Positions 1-11,004 of a stretch of DNA of 64,000 bases are shown here, in pieces. Position 1 is the stretch's first letter. The number at the start of each line of letters is the position of its first letter. Origin of the DNA: Circinella umbellata (Eukaryota; Mucoromycota; Mucoromycetes; Mucorales; Lichtheimiaceae); assembly GCA_025093555.1 (NCBI GenBank), contig JAIWNF010000003.1, forward strand, positions 1,286,853-1,350,852, written 5' to 3'. The translations under genes and the position numbers were made by a program. The notes below the pieces were generated by a model that was not told the origin of the DNA, searched no databases, and worked only from the letters and a program-made list of their open reading frames with translations.

Positions 1-477
1 CAACATAGGATCAGCTTGAGAAGGCATATCTCCTTGCTGAATATCTGCCATAATTACTTTTGGTAGGGAAGCAAACGAAGCTTCCGTTGCTGTCTTTTTA
101 CGAAAAGGTAATTTGCTTTTGATAAAACGTTGCGTGGCAATAGGAATCTCTGCGGCACGTTTTGCCGAAATGGATGCGCGTGCTGAAAATGAATGAAATC
201 CTGGTAATTGTTCATTGTCATCTTCGGCGACAATGTCTTGTTCTTCGCTAGTATCAATATCAGGTGAATCGGGTAAAGGTGTTGCTTGGGGTAATGGTGG
301 AACAATAGCGCAATGTAAACTACTTGAAACTAAAAGTGAATTGGGATGACGTTCTATAGAGGTTTGTGCGATTAGATCATCATATAAATCGTCATCGAAA
401 TCATCTTGCTGTTGTAAACGGGTATAAGTGCCTCCTTGAGTAGACGAGGCACTTCTGTGCCTTGCACGAGTAAACAT
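1..477 (-). CDS. 5' end of an unidentified gene (runs off the left edge)
   Basis: An open frame runs from an ATG at 477-475 to the window edge without a stop, 159 codons. The predicted N-terminus (MFTRARHRSASSTQGG...) is polar and likely disordered: S/Q/D-rich, with an acidic DDFDDDLYDDL stretch near residues 26-36 and a basic RFIKSKLPFRKK stretch near residue 120. No membrane segment, signal peptide or recognisable domain is present in the visible part, so the functional domain must lie beyond the window. The start is preceded on the minus strand by a T/A-rich leader. Codon use matches the neighbouring genes. I do not recognise the family. Confidence 0.6.
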   Translation of the reverse strand, partial: MFTRARHRSASSTQGGTYTRLQQQDDFDDDLYDDLIAQTSIERHPNSLLVSSSLHCAIVPPLPQATPLPDSPDIDTSEEQDIVAEDDNEQLPGFHSFSARASISAKRAAEIPIATQRFIKSKLPFRKKTATEASFASLPKVIMADIQQGDMPSQADPML

Positions 478-763
478 TTGATTTTTCTTTTATTATTATT
501 ATTATTCTTCTTTAATAAGAGGGTATATAATTGATGTTGTTGCTGTTGTTGTTATATGTACAAGAAAAGGAAGGTTGGGAATAAAAAATAAAAAATAAAA
601 AATAGCCAAGCGATTTTGACAAGTTAAAAAAAAAAAAAAAAAGAGGTGCTACAAGAAAAAAAAAAGGTCTTGTAAACCTGCTAAGATTTTCAAAATGCAT
701 ATTAAAGAGTGTGAGAAAAATGTGCCACGCATATTTGAACACAAAATGCAATTCATTTCGGTT
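478..763. other. Intergenic AT-rich spacer
   Basis: Holds the 3' flank of the Sld7-like gene and the presumed promoter of the left-edge gene, both minus strand. It is poly-A/T rich, including a 17-A run near 626-642. The ORF reading through it is low-complexity and not credible. Confidence 0.5.
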
Positions 764-2534
764 TTATAAAGATTTATCAAGATCTTCATAAAACTCCAAA
801 TGTTTATCAATAACTTGATCTAATAGTTTACTATTAACTTGTTCATCTTTCATCGTGCGACGCTATAATAAATAATTCATGAGAATAAGAATGAGAACAT
901 AACCATTGGAAAAAAAACCGGGGGGAAGGGGTTTACTTACAAAGACATATTGACAACTTTGATAAATTTGATGATATAAAAGTTTACTTTTTTCAGATCG
1001 TCTGTCGTGTCCACGTTTCTTTGACATTGTACCCCATAATCGTTTCTTAATCATGTCTTTATTTTCTGATTCCCAAGAATCCACAGCAGTTGTCTTTTTC
1101 TAATTACCCATTCATATTTTAGTAAAAGCACTCATAGACATTATATACACATCTCTTTTTCGTATTTACTTTTACCTTTCGTGTTTGTTCTGGTGATTTA
1201 CGCATCTGTTCTGATGTTGTTGATGATGCTAATTCTTTACGTTTTCCTTTACTAATAGGTGATCCAGTAGTAGTACTAGTAGTATGACTATTTGTTGCTG
1301 ATGCTGATGTATTACCCCCGGCCTCTTGTCGTTCCAATAAAAACTTGAGATCAATTGTATTTCGTTTTTTTGGTACTGGCTTTGGACGTGGTTTAGCGAA
1401 AAAATCAGGCCGTTGTAATTGTCTTAATCGTTCTTTTTCCATGATATCTTGATCTCTTGCTGCAAGAACATCCCATTTCCATTCTTGTCCATCTATATTC
1501 GTTGTTGTCAAAATATCTTTTTCGTTTTGATCATCAGCAAACATGCAACCGAGTGCTTCTAAGTAGTTGATGCTGGAGTTATCACTGTTTGTAGCCCTCA
1601 TTATTGGATAATAAAGGTTTGATAATATTTTTGTGGAATCATCATCGAATCGTGATTGATAAAGTTGAGCACGGATAGAATCATTTCCATTGTGATCCGT
1701 TTCGGCATAGAGTAAGATATAGGATGGTGTTGGTAAAGGATATTTTGTACCTATATATCATGACAAGAAAAAACAAATACGCCATTAGTTTATGATACAT
1801 TTATAACCAAAGATTGAATAGGTCTTCCTTTTTATTATTATTATTCGGTGAAATTTACGTTCAATAAATGGATTTTCAAGGCCTTCTTCCATGATTTCTT
1901 CCTTATCTTCCAAACATTCAAGTAAAAGTGCATAGTGACTGTGAGAATCTTTAATATCCTTGCCTCCAAAGACAGTATTTAAAAATCCATCCAAACCATT
2001 TGTTCCTGGCGCGATTAAACTATCAATTTATTTAGAAATCATCCACATTTATATTCACCATCACCTCAATATAATTGTCAGAAAATAGGATATATCATTT
2101 ACCATTGCCATCGTTCCGCTAGATAGGATTGTAATGTGATATTCTTTAATTCTAATACATCCTTAAGTTGAAACATAACATCGAACGTTACTGTTGATTC
2201 TGTTTGTTTCCATGGTGCTAGATGAAGTTCTAGAAAGTATATAGATATATATATGCATTGTTTTTTGGAAGTTAGACAATATTTTTTTTTCTCTTTTGCC
2301 TAAAAAATTGAAGAGTAAAAAATAACAGAAAAGTTGTTTAGAATGATACCTGGAGGATCTTGATCAGACCAGTAACGATCTTTGAGCCATTCTAATTCTA
2401 AACTCAAAATATTAATACAATAACAACACCAAAAAAAAGAGTACGATATAAAAAAAAATATTTTTTTATTTGCCTTTCCCGAAATGAATTGGTTGATATA
2501 AATGCAAAGGACCAGACAATGCACAATTAAGCAT
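764..2534 (-). CDS. Sld7 C-terminal-domain-like DNA replication protein, 409 aa
   Basis: Seven exons, in transcription order: 2534-2474, 2397-2350, 2229-2103, 2019-1859, 1750-1176, 1099-941, 862-764. They sum to 1230 nt (410 codons with stop) and phases agree at every junction. The last ~75 residues (from TAVDSWESENKDMIKK through LLYHQIYQSCQYVF to HLEFYEDL) resemble the C-terminal helical domain of fungal Sld7/MTBP-type replication-initiation factors. In yeast, Sld7 binds Sld3 and helps Cdc45 load at origins. The middle is basic and S/T-rich, likely disordered. The family call rests on remembered motif similarity only, and an unrelated nuclear protein is possible. The first intron appears to be GC-AG (GGGAAAG|GCAAAT ... 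GAGTTTAG|AATTAG). Neighbour Vtc4 is on the same strand, 183 bp away. Confidence 0.45.
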
Positions 2535-2716
2535 TGAGGGTTAAGTATATATGTATGTTATGCTGTATGTGTGTATGTATATTTCTGTAACGAGACGAAA
2601 AAAAAAAGTGAAGAGGAGAAGGAAAAGAGAAAAAGAGACAGAAGGGGAAAAAAGTTGTTATACAATAAAAAAAAAGAGAATAAGCTGAGTTATAGTTGAT
2701 AATAGGACGTGAATTG

Positions 2717-5243
2717 TTATTTATTCCATTCGACGCCATCATCCAAAGTCAATCGCACTAATGAATTTTAAAGTATTAGTTTATCATGTAAAATTAAATG
2801 ATTGAATAAAAAGTAAGTGAAAATCAAATATACTTACAATAAAAGTTTATAGAAATGGCCAATACAACAAATCCAGTAAGTACTCCTGGACCATACTTGT
2901 CTGAATATTCACCAATCTCATTTTGAGATACACGCGTAGCACGATCATGATAATTATACAAAGCATAAATCATCACACCTAACGACAGTGCAGTAAAGAT
3001 ACCGGAAGAAATACGTCCAATTTCATCTGAAAAGTTAAGCAATCCAATAGCTAAACCACCCAACAATAAAGTAAATTGAAGCCATGCCAAAAAGGTACGT
3101 TCATTTGCAAAATATGTTTTGACAGGTGGTGGTTTTGCTGCTGCAGCTGCAAGTCTTGCTGCTCTGGCCGAATCTTTTTGTTGGTCGTTACGTTTAAATG
3201 TAGTCTTGCTCTTTTTGAATAAGTAACGTAAACCAGCAGGTGATAAAATACTGTCTTTTCTTTTCTTGGCTTCAACTCCTTCATAATCTTGGGTTTGTTG
3301 TTCAGAAGAGGAAAGTAAAGGTGTATTTTCGTTGGCTGTTGCTGTAGGAGGTTGAGTAGAAGTTTGTGTGGCTTCAGCAATCATACGAATTTGAACATGA
3401 TCTTCTTCATTAGCTGATGCAGAACTACTTCCAGCTGTATCTGTTGGACGCAAAACGCCAAAGGAACAAATGCGTGGTTTACGAATATCAGTATCCATTT
3501 GAGGTAACCAAAATGGTAAAACATTGATTTTATCTTCTAACAAGGTAGCACAACCATGAATAAACTTTGAAAATTTTGGAACTGATTCAACCAAATGGGA
3601 ATTAACTAATTCCACTACCCATTGAGGAGGTTCTTGACCCACGTGTGTCTGTAACTTTACTTCCAAGACAGCATATGGGAAACGACAAATATCTTCTTCA
3701 GGCAATTGTTTAAATGGATAATCCACACCAATATCTGTACGACGCCAATTATCACCCGAACGTCTCTTACCGCCCATATTATCTTCACGGATCAATGATA
3801 GTTCTGTATCTAAAGAAATTCTTACACGGGCATCACCAGGTAATTGGAAAGCAGTACGATTATAAAAGGTACGCATCATAGGATGTAATCTCTTTGTCAG
3901 AGTGGTATATTGAACCTCTTGAGCTAGTTGTTCCATTTCTTGGATTTCCTTTTCTGAGTGTTTTCCTTGTTCTCTCATTTTGGCAAACAATTCATCTGTG
4001 GTATACTCGCCTTTTAAAAAGGCATTCAAATATTTTTCTTTGACGGGAAATCTTGCTTTAACGGATTTTTCGCCAGTCCAATCTTCTCGATGTGTTTTGC
4101 GTTCAACAAAAATCGTGTTAGATTCCATACCACCATACCATCGCATACGAATAGCTTCAGCTCCTTCACTTTTTTCCAATCGACCCATGTACAAGTTGAA
4201 ATCATCGTTATCGTAATAAATACTAGTAATGGCAGAATCTTGAGGTTCGAATTCTTTGTTTGGATTAAATACCAGGACGGGTAAATGTTTCAGAATGATC
4301 AGTTTGAGCTCTGTGATGTTATCCGGGTGGACCCTGATTTGAAAGAAGAAGAAGAATAAGTAAGAGAGAAATGGAGAATCGGGACATAAAATATATAAAA
4401 GAATAAAGGGTTAAAAAAAGAGAGCATACCAATATTTTGTTGTGTTACGAACAAATGCAGATTGTTTACCGCCTGCAGCTGCATCACCACCACGTTCTTT
4501 ACCGCGGGTACGTACACGATCATATAACGTTGATATGCGCACAATCAAAGCATCATAATTTTCTTTGTAGAATGGTTTAGCATTCAAACGAACCATAAAC
4601 ATAGGTTTTAATGGCCATCGTGTTACTTTCTATATTATTATTTGATATAAAGTCAGTTTTAAATTATGACACATTTTATTCCTGAAACACTCAATTAAAA
4701 AAAACAATAACAACAATAACAACAAATATACCAAAAAAAAAAAAAACTTACATCGTGTTTCTTGATAATTTTCAGGAAACCAGTATAATTAAGCCGAGTA
4801 AATTTAGCCAAATCATGAACATCGGCAATAATATGTCCTAGTTCCATCTCAGAAGCAGTAAATTCATCCTCTTCAGGAGCTTCTTTACGACACAGTTCTT
4901 CTACTTCCTGAGCCTCCGATTCGATACGACGGTTAATTTCTTCCAACTTAGCACGTTGAAAACTATAGACCTTATCAAGTTCCTTTTCTAATCGTTCAAC
5001 AAATTCAGATTCATTTTCCTCTGTCCATTCTTGATCCCCTCGTGAATTCTTTTTTAAGAATCGTTTCAAGTCATCGTATGCTTTTATATATAAAAAAAAT
5101 AATATAAATACGTTAAGAAAAAAGAAGAGCTTTTATCTTTTTTTTTTCGGAACAAAAAGAACGAATAAAAAAAAAAGCTAACCTAAATAATAAAAGGTCC
5201 ATTCTGGATAAAGAGAAGTTTGTAAAGTATGCCCAAACTTCAT
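2717..5243 (-). CDS. VTC4: Vacuolar transporter chaperone 4 (polyphosphate polymerase), 708 aa
   Basis: Five exons: 5243-5183, 5080-4752, 4629-4430, 4333-2838, 2757-2717 (2127 nt, 709 codons with stop). Vtc4 is the catalytic subunit of the vacuolar VTC complex, which makes inorganic polyphosphate from ATP and pushes it into the vacuole or acidocalcisomes. Residues 1-~150 form the SPX inositol-pyrophosphate sensor, opening [15 protein letters not shown] and continuing [11 protein letters not shown]. The tunnel-shaped polymerase domain follows at ~190-500, with signatures [40 protein letters not shown] and [20 protein letters not shown]. The basic substrate-binding residues expected for an active Vtc4 are present. 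The C-terminal DUF202-like membrane domain begins at about ERTFLAWL (~608) and has three membrane segments. Similarity to yeast Vtc4 is far closer than to Vtc2/3, whose polymerase domain is inactive. Length is close to yeast (721 aa). Confidence 0.95.
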
Positions 5244-5421
5244 ATTGTTCTTTTGGTAGAATGAAAAGTATAAAAAGTAATAACAATAATAACAATAATA
5301 CAAAAAGAAGAAAAGAAGAAATACAAAAAGAAACTATTTTTTTTCTTGCCCGCCCTCTTTTACGAAAAAAAAAAAAAAAATACACGGAGCCAATCAGTAA
5401 ACATGCATTATTATAAGAACT

Positions 5422-6429
5422 TTAATAAACCCAGGGCAAAATGATCCAACGTCCTTTTGGAAACTTCTTTTTATATTCATCGCCGAATGTCTTTTGATAC
5501 CAAATTTTTGTTTCGCTTGCAGTTATTGTTAAGTTAATTGTTGTCCATATCAATCCACACACAAATATCCAATTCTTGAAACCATTCAAGATGTTTAACG
5601 CAAGATAGATCAAAATATCACAGAGATAATGGGGCACTACAATCCATTCAAACCAATCACCTTGTGGAATTTGATACCCAGAGCCAATATTTTTACGCAA
5701 TGATCCAAGAATGTGATGGCACGTGTGTTGGTGATTGGTTGCATATAAAAACAACAAAACTCCCAAGGTCGTACGAACGATCGTCGGAATACTAACTTGT
5801 TTGTTGTTGTTCTGATTGCTATTGCTAATATCGCCATAGACACCAAGGTTCGCTGCTCCTTCAAGCCACGTGCCGAAAACCATAGCACCATAAAATCCAA
5901 GACCAGTCAAGTAATGAGATATATGCATTCTTGCTTGTTGGGAAGGTCGTTCAATATAAAGTGATTCATAAACACGTCTGGTTAGATGTAATGTAATCAG
6001 AATCAGGGCCACCAGACAATCTTGACGTGACATTGTGTCACTTAACGCTTCATTATCCAACATATATAAAAGTGACATGATAGGTCCACGTAACTGGTAT
6101 TTCAATAATAGAATTATTTCCAACGCATTTTCAATTGCCAATGCAAATCCAACAAGATAAAAATGTGCAAACCAAGCTTTGGGAACTGTCCATTGAGCAA
6201 GCCAATGACCAAGAGGTGATGTCGGCTTTTCTGTTGTTGTATTAAGTTTGCCATAAGGTAAAACTGAGGTACGAAAGAATTGAATCCATTTAGCTAACAA
6301 GGATAAAATTGTAAGAGCACATAAACAAAAGCAAAGGAAAAGTACTAAGTACATAATAATTTCCAATCCCAACAAATTTAAGTATGAAAAATAACCAAGG
6401 TGTGGAAGGGGGGACTTATTTAACTCCAT
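5422..6429 (-). CDS. DFG10: Polyprenol reductase (SRD5A3/Dfg10 family), 335 aa
   Basis: Single-exon gene. The family is an ER membrane enzyme that reduces the alpha-isoprene of polyprenol in the route to dolichol, needed for N-glycosylation. The protein is strongly hydrophobic with about six membrane segments. The C-terminal half carries the steroid 5-alpha-reductase signature: NHQHTCHHILGSLRK, then YQIPQGDWFEWIVVPHYLCD (residues ~250-270), then a tail ending GRWIILPWVY. The histidine-rich NHQHTCHH and the IPQGDWFE...PHYL block are typical of polyprenol reductases rather than steroid or enoyl-CoA reductases. Length matches the family (~300-340 aa). The start MELNKSPLP is chosen because it gives the longest frame without an upstream exon; a downstream Met at residue ~26 is possible. 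Confidence 0.88.
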   Translation of the reverse strand: MELNKSPLPHLGYFSYLNLLGLEIIMYLVLFLCFCLCALTILSLLAKWIQFFRTSVLPYGKLNTTTEKPTSPLGHWLAQWTVPKAWFAHFYLVGFALAIENALEIILLLKYQLRGPIMSLLYMLDNEALSDTMSRQDCLVALILITLHLTRRVYESLYIERPSQQARMHISHYLTGLGFYGAMVFGTWLEGAANLGVYGDISNSNQNNNKQVSIPTIVRTTLGVLLFLYATNHQHTCHHILGSLRKNIGSGYQIPQGDWFEWIVVPHYLCDILIYLALNILNGFKNWIFVCGLIWTTINLTITASETKIWYQKTFGDEYKKKFPKGRWIILPWVY

Positions 6430-6484
6430 ACCAAAATCAATTGGCTTAATATTTTATTCTACAAAAAAAAATTCTATACTATTT

Positions 6485-7590
6485 TTAATAATACACATGA
6501 AGAACACCAAATGAAATATTGATTAGAATTCCTGCGACGATGCCCAATTGATGCCTTCGCGTAAAAACGGATTCTCGAAACCAAAATAAACAAATAATTC
6601 CCAAAAAAAATCCTAATATTAAACCCCACATCATTTCTTTGTATGTTCCTTGAACAGCTAAATTATTATATAAATGCGAATTCATTAGCTACTAAGCCAA
6701 CAATACTTGTTTTATAGTAACCAAGCAACATTTCATATATAAAACTACTTACTTCCATCTGCAAGTGTTTCACTGGTATTATCTATCCATTGTTCTTCTA
6801 AATTACGTGCTTCTTCTGAATTGTCTATATATAAAACAATCACCACATTTAATATTAACAAATATAGTTTTCTCTTCATTATTTTATGATAATTAACTCA
6901 CCATCACCAGCGGTCCCATGCATTCGATGAAACCTTGCTCGAATCCCTTGAACATCTTCTTCAGAAAATCCAGATTCGCGAAGTCTATCAAATCCTGTAG
7001 GTGGCGATATTTGTGGTTCATTCTATATCAAAAGTAAAAAAATTAATTTTTATTGTCCCTCCTCTCTCATTTTTTTTATCAATTATTTTCCCACTAACTT
7101 ACATTATTGGTTGATGTAGAATTCGAAGTAAAAGAAGATTTGGCAGTAGGTTTTGAAGAACGAGGAGGGGGAATATAGTCGGACACGGAACAATGAATGT
7201 AAACAGGAGGAGGTGGAGGTACTTTTTGTTTAGAGTTGGTATCACGAATGAGTTTCCCAACTCCATAATCACTTAATCGTCGATTTTCTTCTAATATGCG
7301 TCCATTTCGAATAAGTCGTACATGTTTATTTTGTGCTTGTGATGCTGTTTGTCGAATCTATTTCATTCATATTATATATTAATTCGTTTATAAATCTCTT
7401 TATTTTTATGCTGAATGTTTAATCCGAGAATAAAGTAAAAAGAAATAGAAACCTTTTCTTTGATATCAAATATAGAATCGAATGGTGAAGCTTTAATAAT
7501 AAGATCTTGTCCTTCATTCCAACGAATGTGCAAGTCTATTGATTCATAATATTCATCTTGCTGTTGTTGATGCTGATGTTCCTGATTCAT
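6485..7590 (-). CDS. DSC3: DSC E3 ubiquitin ligase complex subunit 3 (DUF2407), 252 aa
   Basis: Five exons: 7590-7453, 7357-7103, 7022-6902, 6824-6753, 6657-6485 (759 nt, all phases consistent). Dsc3 is a membrane subunit of the Golgi/endosomal Dsc (Tul1) ubiquitin ligase, which acts in SREBP cleavage and membrane-protein quality control. A ubiquitin-like fold lies at residues ~18-80 (SIDLHIRWNEGQDLIIKASP ... VRLIRNGRILEENRRLSDYG). A proline-rich linker follows. The DUF2407 C-terminal motif GFDRLRESGFSEEDVQGIRA leads to EEARNLEEQWID. Two membrane segments close the protein (MMWGLILGFFLGIICLFWF and QLGIVAGILINISFGVLHV). This order, Ubl then the FDRLR...GFS motif then two TMs, is diagnostic. 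The last acceptor was chosen by phase. Confidence 0.88.
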
Positions 7591-9114
7591 CGTTATATTA
7601 TATATATTTTAGGTTGAGGTTAAAGTGTATACATATGAATATTGCCAGCCAAAGAAAAAAAAATTAAAGGGAGGGGAGATAATTATTTAACATATTTTGT
7701 TCTGATATTTTATTTATAATAGATAAATGAAAGCACAACATAGGCAATAATAAATAGCATACTACTAAATTTGTGTTCGAGAAAGAGAATTACTAAACAA
7801 ACTGTACGGAATAATTCGCAATACATTACATTATAATATTTTTAATTATCGACAATGTTTACTTATCCTTTTTTTGAATAAAATGTAGTGTCATTATGCT
7901 TATTGATTTGTGGTGAAGTAAACAAATAAAAAACTTAGAATCATTCTGACCTTTTTGTAATGCTTCAAATAAACTGATTTTATCAAATATCATCATATGG
8001 TTTTGAATTTCACAACCGTTATTAATAACAAGAATTATCAAAATAAAAGGTATAGATTTAATTAGATAACGATACAATTAAGCAGAAATATTTTATATTC
8101 GAGGAATAATGTAGCATCTGGATAAAATGACAACAGATATTAATCCAGCTATTTGATTATACAATCTTTCATGATTGTAAGATGTACTTGGCAGGAGAAA
8201 AGGACATCTTTTTGAATATTTGATAAATAATATCACTTGAATGAATGTAATATCAGCAAGGAGCATCATTTTATCAAAAGAAAAAATATCTCTCCTTGCA
8301 AAAACTGTCAAGGTTTTGGCTTCAGACAAGTTTTTTTTTTTTTTATTAGGAAGAAAGTATCAGTGGATCCTTGCTTCTTGATGATGATAAAAAACTCCTT
8401 GTTCTATAAATAAATAAAGATAAATAAACTGCTATTCTCGTTGCTCTCGCATCTAAAGTTACATCTGTCGTTATCTCTAATTATTATAAGAGAATCAATA
8501 AATATTTCAAAGAAAGAATTCGGATATAAACATAGCATACTACTCACAACTACTGTAAATAATTTGCTGAACGATACACTAAAGTAATCGTTATGTTATT
8601 CATTCAATTCGGTGTTCGTTGTGAAAGGTAGAATCATATACCTAGACAATTATGGATCTTTCTCTTCAAGCAGGTTGGGTTATTTTAGACATTTATTTTC
8701 ACAAACCTGCTATGATAGCAGCAGTAGTTCTACAAGTCATAGATTATAATCGAGTCATATATTAAATTCTGTTTTTTGTTATATTATATGGATTATAAGA
8801 AGCAATGTAATATAAAAGTACCTATAAATAGCAAATAAACATCAACTATTATTGATGCTTTCCCAATAAGGCTCATCAATATATCTTCTATTGTATCAAA
8901 AGTTTCGGCAAGATTATTAAAAATTATATAAATACTTTGCAAAAAAAAAAAAGGAAGGGGGAGGATTATTGTGTAGATGATTTAACTCTGCATAGATGAA
9001 ACACATCAATAGCCAATTTTAGCCCAATCGGCATTAAATCACCAGCATCATACAGATATTCTCTTTCATATTTTGAGAAGACCAACCAGGGGAAAAATTA
9101 AAAAAAAGAGCAGT
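7591..9114. other. Divergent intergenic region with a weak ORF relic
   Basis: This 1.5 kb spacer lies between the divergently transcribed Dsc3 (-) and TLDc (+) genes. It is AT-rich with poly-A/T tracts (8332-8344, 8940-8951). On the minus strand one frame stays open for 78 codons (8329-8093) and, after two stops, for 72 more (8077-7859). Neither part resembles a known family. An inverted repeat (AGCAGGTT ... AACCTGCT) sits at about 8670-8712. No tRNA or other clear feature. Confidence 0.4.
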
Positions 9115-11004
9115 ATGGGTAATCAATCCAGTCGAGAGCAACAAAAAGGAGCAGAATCGCTTTTATCAATATGGACACCAAAACAGCAAGCACAATTAAA
9201 GGGACAATTCACTCGATTATCACGATCTACGAATGAAAAACAACAGCAGCAAACGGTTCCTTCAGAATCGGCAATGACTACGGTAACAATTCCCGTTGAA
9301 ATACTTGCACAAACACTTTTTACAATTAATAAACCGATCCAATCAGAATTAGCAGATGCTTTGGCAGCTTATATTGTATACACTAGCACTAACAATAATA
9401 GCAGCAACAATAAAAAGTCATCGCAAGCGTCATTTCAAGGATTCCTGAAAGCAGCACAAAATACAATTCAGCACAAAAACGACCCTAGTGCACTGTATAC
9501 AACCTATACCTTTGCTTATAAAAAATACCAGTGTTCATTAGAAACTTTTGTGTTATGGCTTGTTAAGTCGGCTATTCCATTCTGGTTTGAAGGCAGTGGA
9601 ATTGTCAAATCGACAGATAAAATATGGTCTCGACAAACCGATGAGGACGATACTAGTTCTCAGCGATTAATGCAATATCTCATTTACCGAGAACAAAAGA
9701 AAAAGTACCGACAGAGAAAACGGGAAGAAGAAGAAATGGCACTTTGGACGGATGATACAGATACAACAAAAGAAAAGGATAAGGCTGAGGCAAATGCATG
9801 GTATGATCAAGCGACACAATCATCCCATGTCATTGATGAAGAGATATTTAAAACATGGATTATCGATATGCCAATCGTCTTAATATTATTTCAATTGATA
9901 GCAAAGGTCGTTTTTCTTGGAAGTCTTTTTTCAACAACAGAAGAGTCAACTGACGATGAAGATCGAGATACACAACATCAATATCGTATTGAAGGGGTTT
10001 TATCACCTGTAATCGAGAAACCTCCTGGGAAATTGTTTGGAAAAGATGAATTCTCAAAATTACTGACACCATATGATTATTTTATGTTGACACGATCATT
10101 ACCATCTAATGCAAGGTCATGGTCTACTTATGAGCAAAGTCAACGCAAAGTACAACACGACCTTGAACACAAGCTGATATTTTCATCAAGACGTGATGGT
10201 GCAAGCTGGCAAATCTTTGTCAACCGAATTGTAAATCAAGGAGCAACATTACTTGTCATCAAGGCCAAGGATGGGTCTGTATTTGGAGGGTACACGGATG
10301 ACGAATGGAAACCTGTTACGGATTGGTATGGTAACTCTTCCAACTTTTTGTTCCGTATTCGGTACCCTAGTGATACCAATATCGATATTGCTCAGGAGGA
10401 TCAGTTGGTGATGGATGCTTGGAGCGGTGATTTAGGATCCAACTCAAATTATCAGTACTTATGTTGGGGAAAACAGAGTTTACCAAACGGTAACTATTTT
10501 ATTATTTAATGAAATAATTTGTCGTATATCAAAAGGAAATTTACTCTAACTCATTTTTACTTATTTGTATTATAGCTCTTGCAATGGGTGGACAATTTGA
10601 TTATGCAGGTCTTTGGTTGGATTCCGATTTCTTACATGGTCACTCAAAAGCGGGTCCTGTTTGTACTACTTATCAAAGCCCACAATTATCTCTTGAAGAA
10701 GATTTTACGGTGGATCAAATTGAAGGTATTATGATAGTGCTATTCTAAAACAAAACTCAAAGGGAAAAGAAGACATGGTACTAAGAAAGTTCATTCATCT
10801 TATGAATACATAGTGTTCTTGGTCCGCCCAATGATACGAGATGATGATGATATGATGGAAAATAAGGGAGGTGTGCTGAGTCGAACAGAAGATATGGAGT
10901 TCATGGAAATGGCGGGCAAAAAGCTTTATTCACGCGATTTGCAAGAACCAGATCTTCATGATCAAGAAGAAGAAAATGATGAACAAGATAATAATACAAA
11001 ATAA
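9115..11004 (+). CDS. TLDc-domain protein, putatively N-myristoylated (MEAK7/Rtc5-like), 571 aa
   Basis: Three exons: 9115-10489, 10576-10725, 10814-11004 (1716 nt, in phase). I start at the ATG giving MGNQSSREQQKG, because Gly2 followed by Asn and Ser5/Ser6 forms a good N-myristoylation site. That site is typical of MEAK7 and Rtc5, which sit on lysosome/vacuole membranes. The TLDc domain covers ~316-545: LTPYDYFMLTRSLPSNARSW, then LIFSSRRDGASWQIFVNRI, ATLLVIKAKDGSVFGGYTDD, NYQYLCWGKQSLPNALAMGG and FDYAGLWLDSDFLHGHS. TLDc proteins bind the V-ATPase and regulate its assembly; in yeast Rtc5 promotes V1 disassembly. MEAK7 acts in TOR signalling. The acidic C-terminus is likely disordered. The exact orthologue (Rtc5 or MEAK7) cannot be decided by eye. 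Confidence 0.85.
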
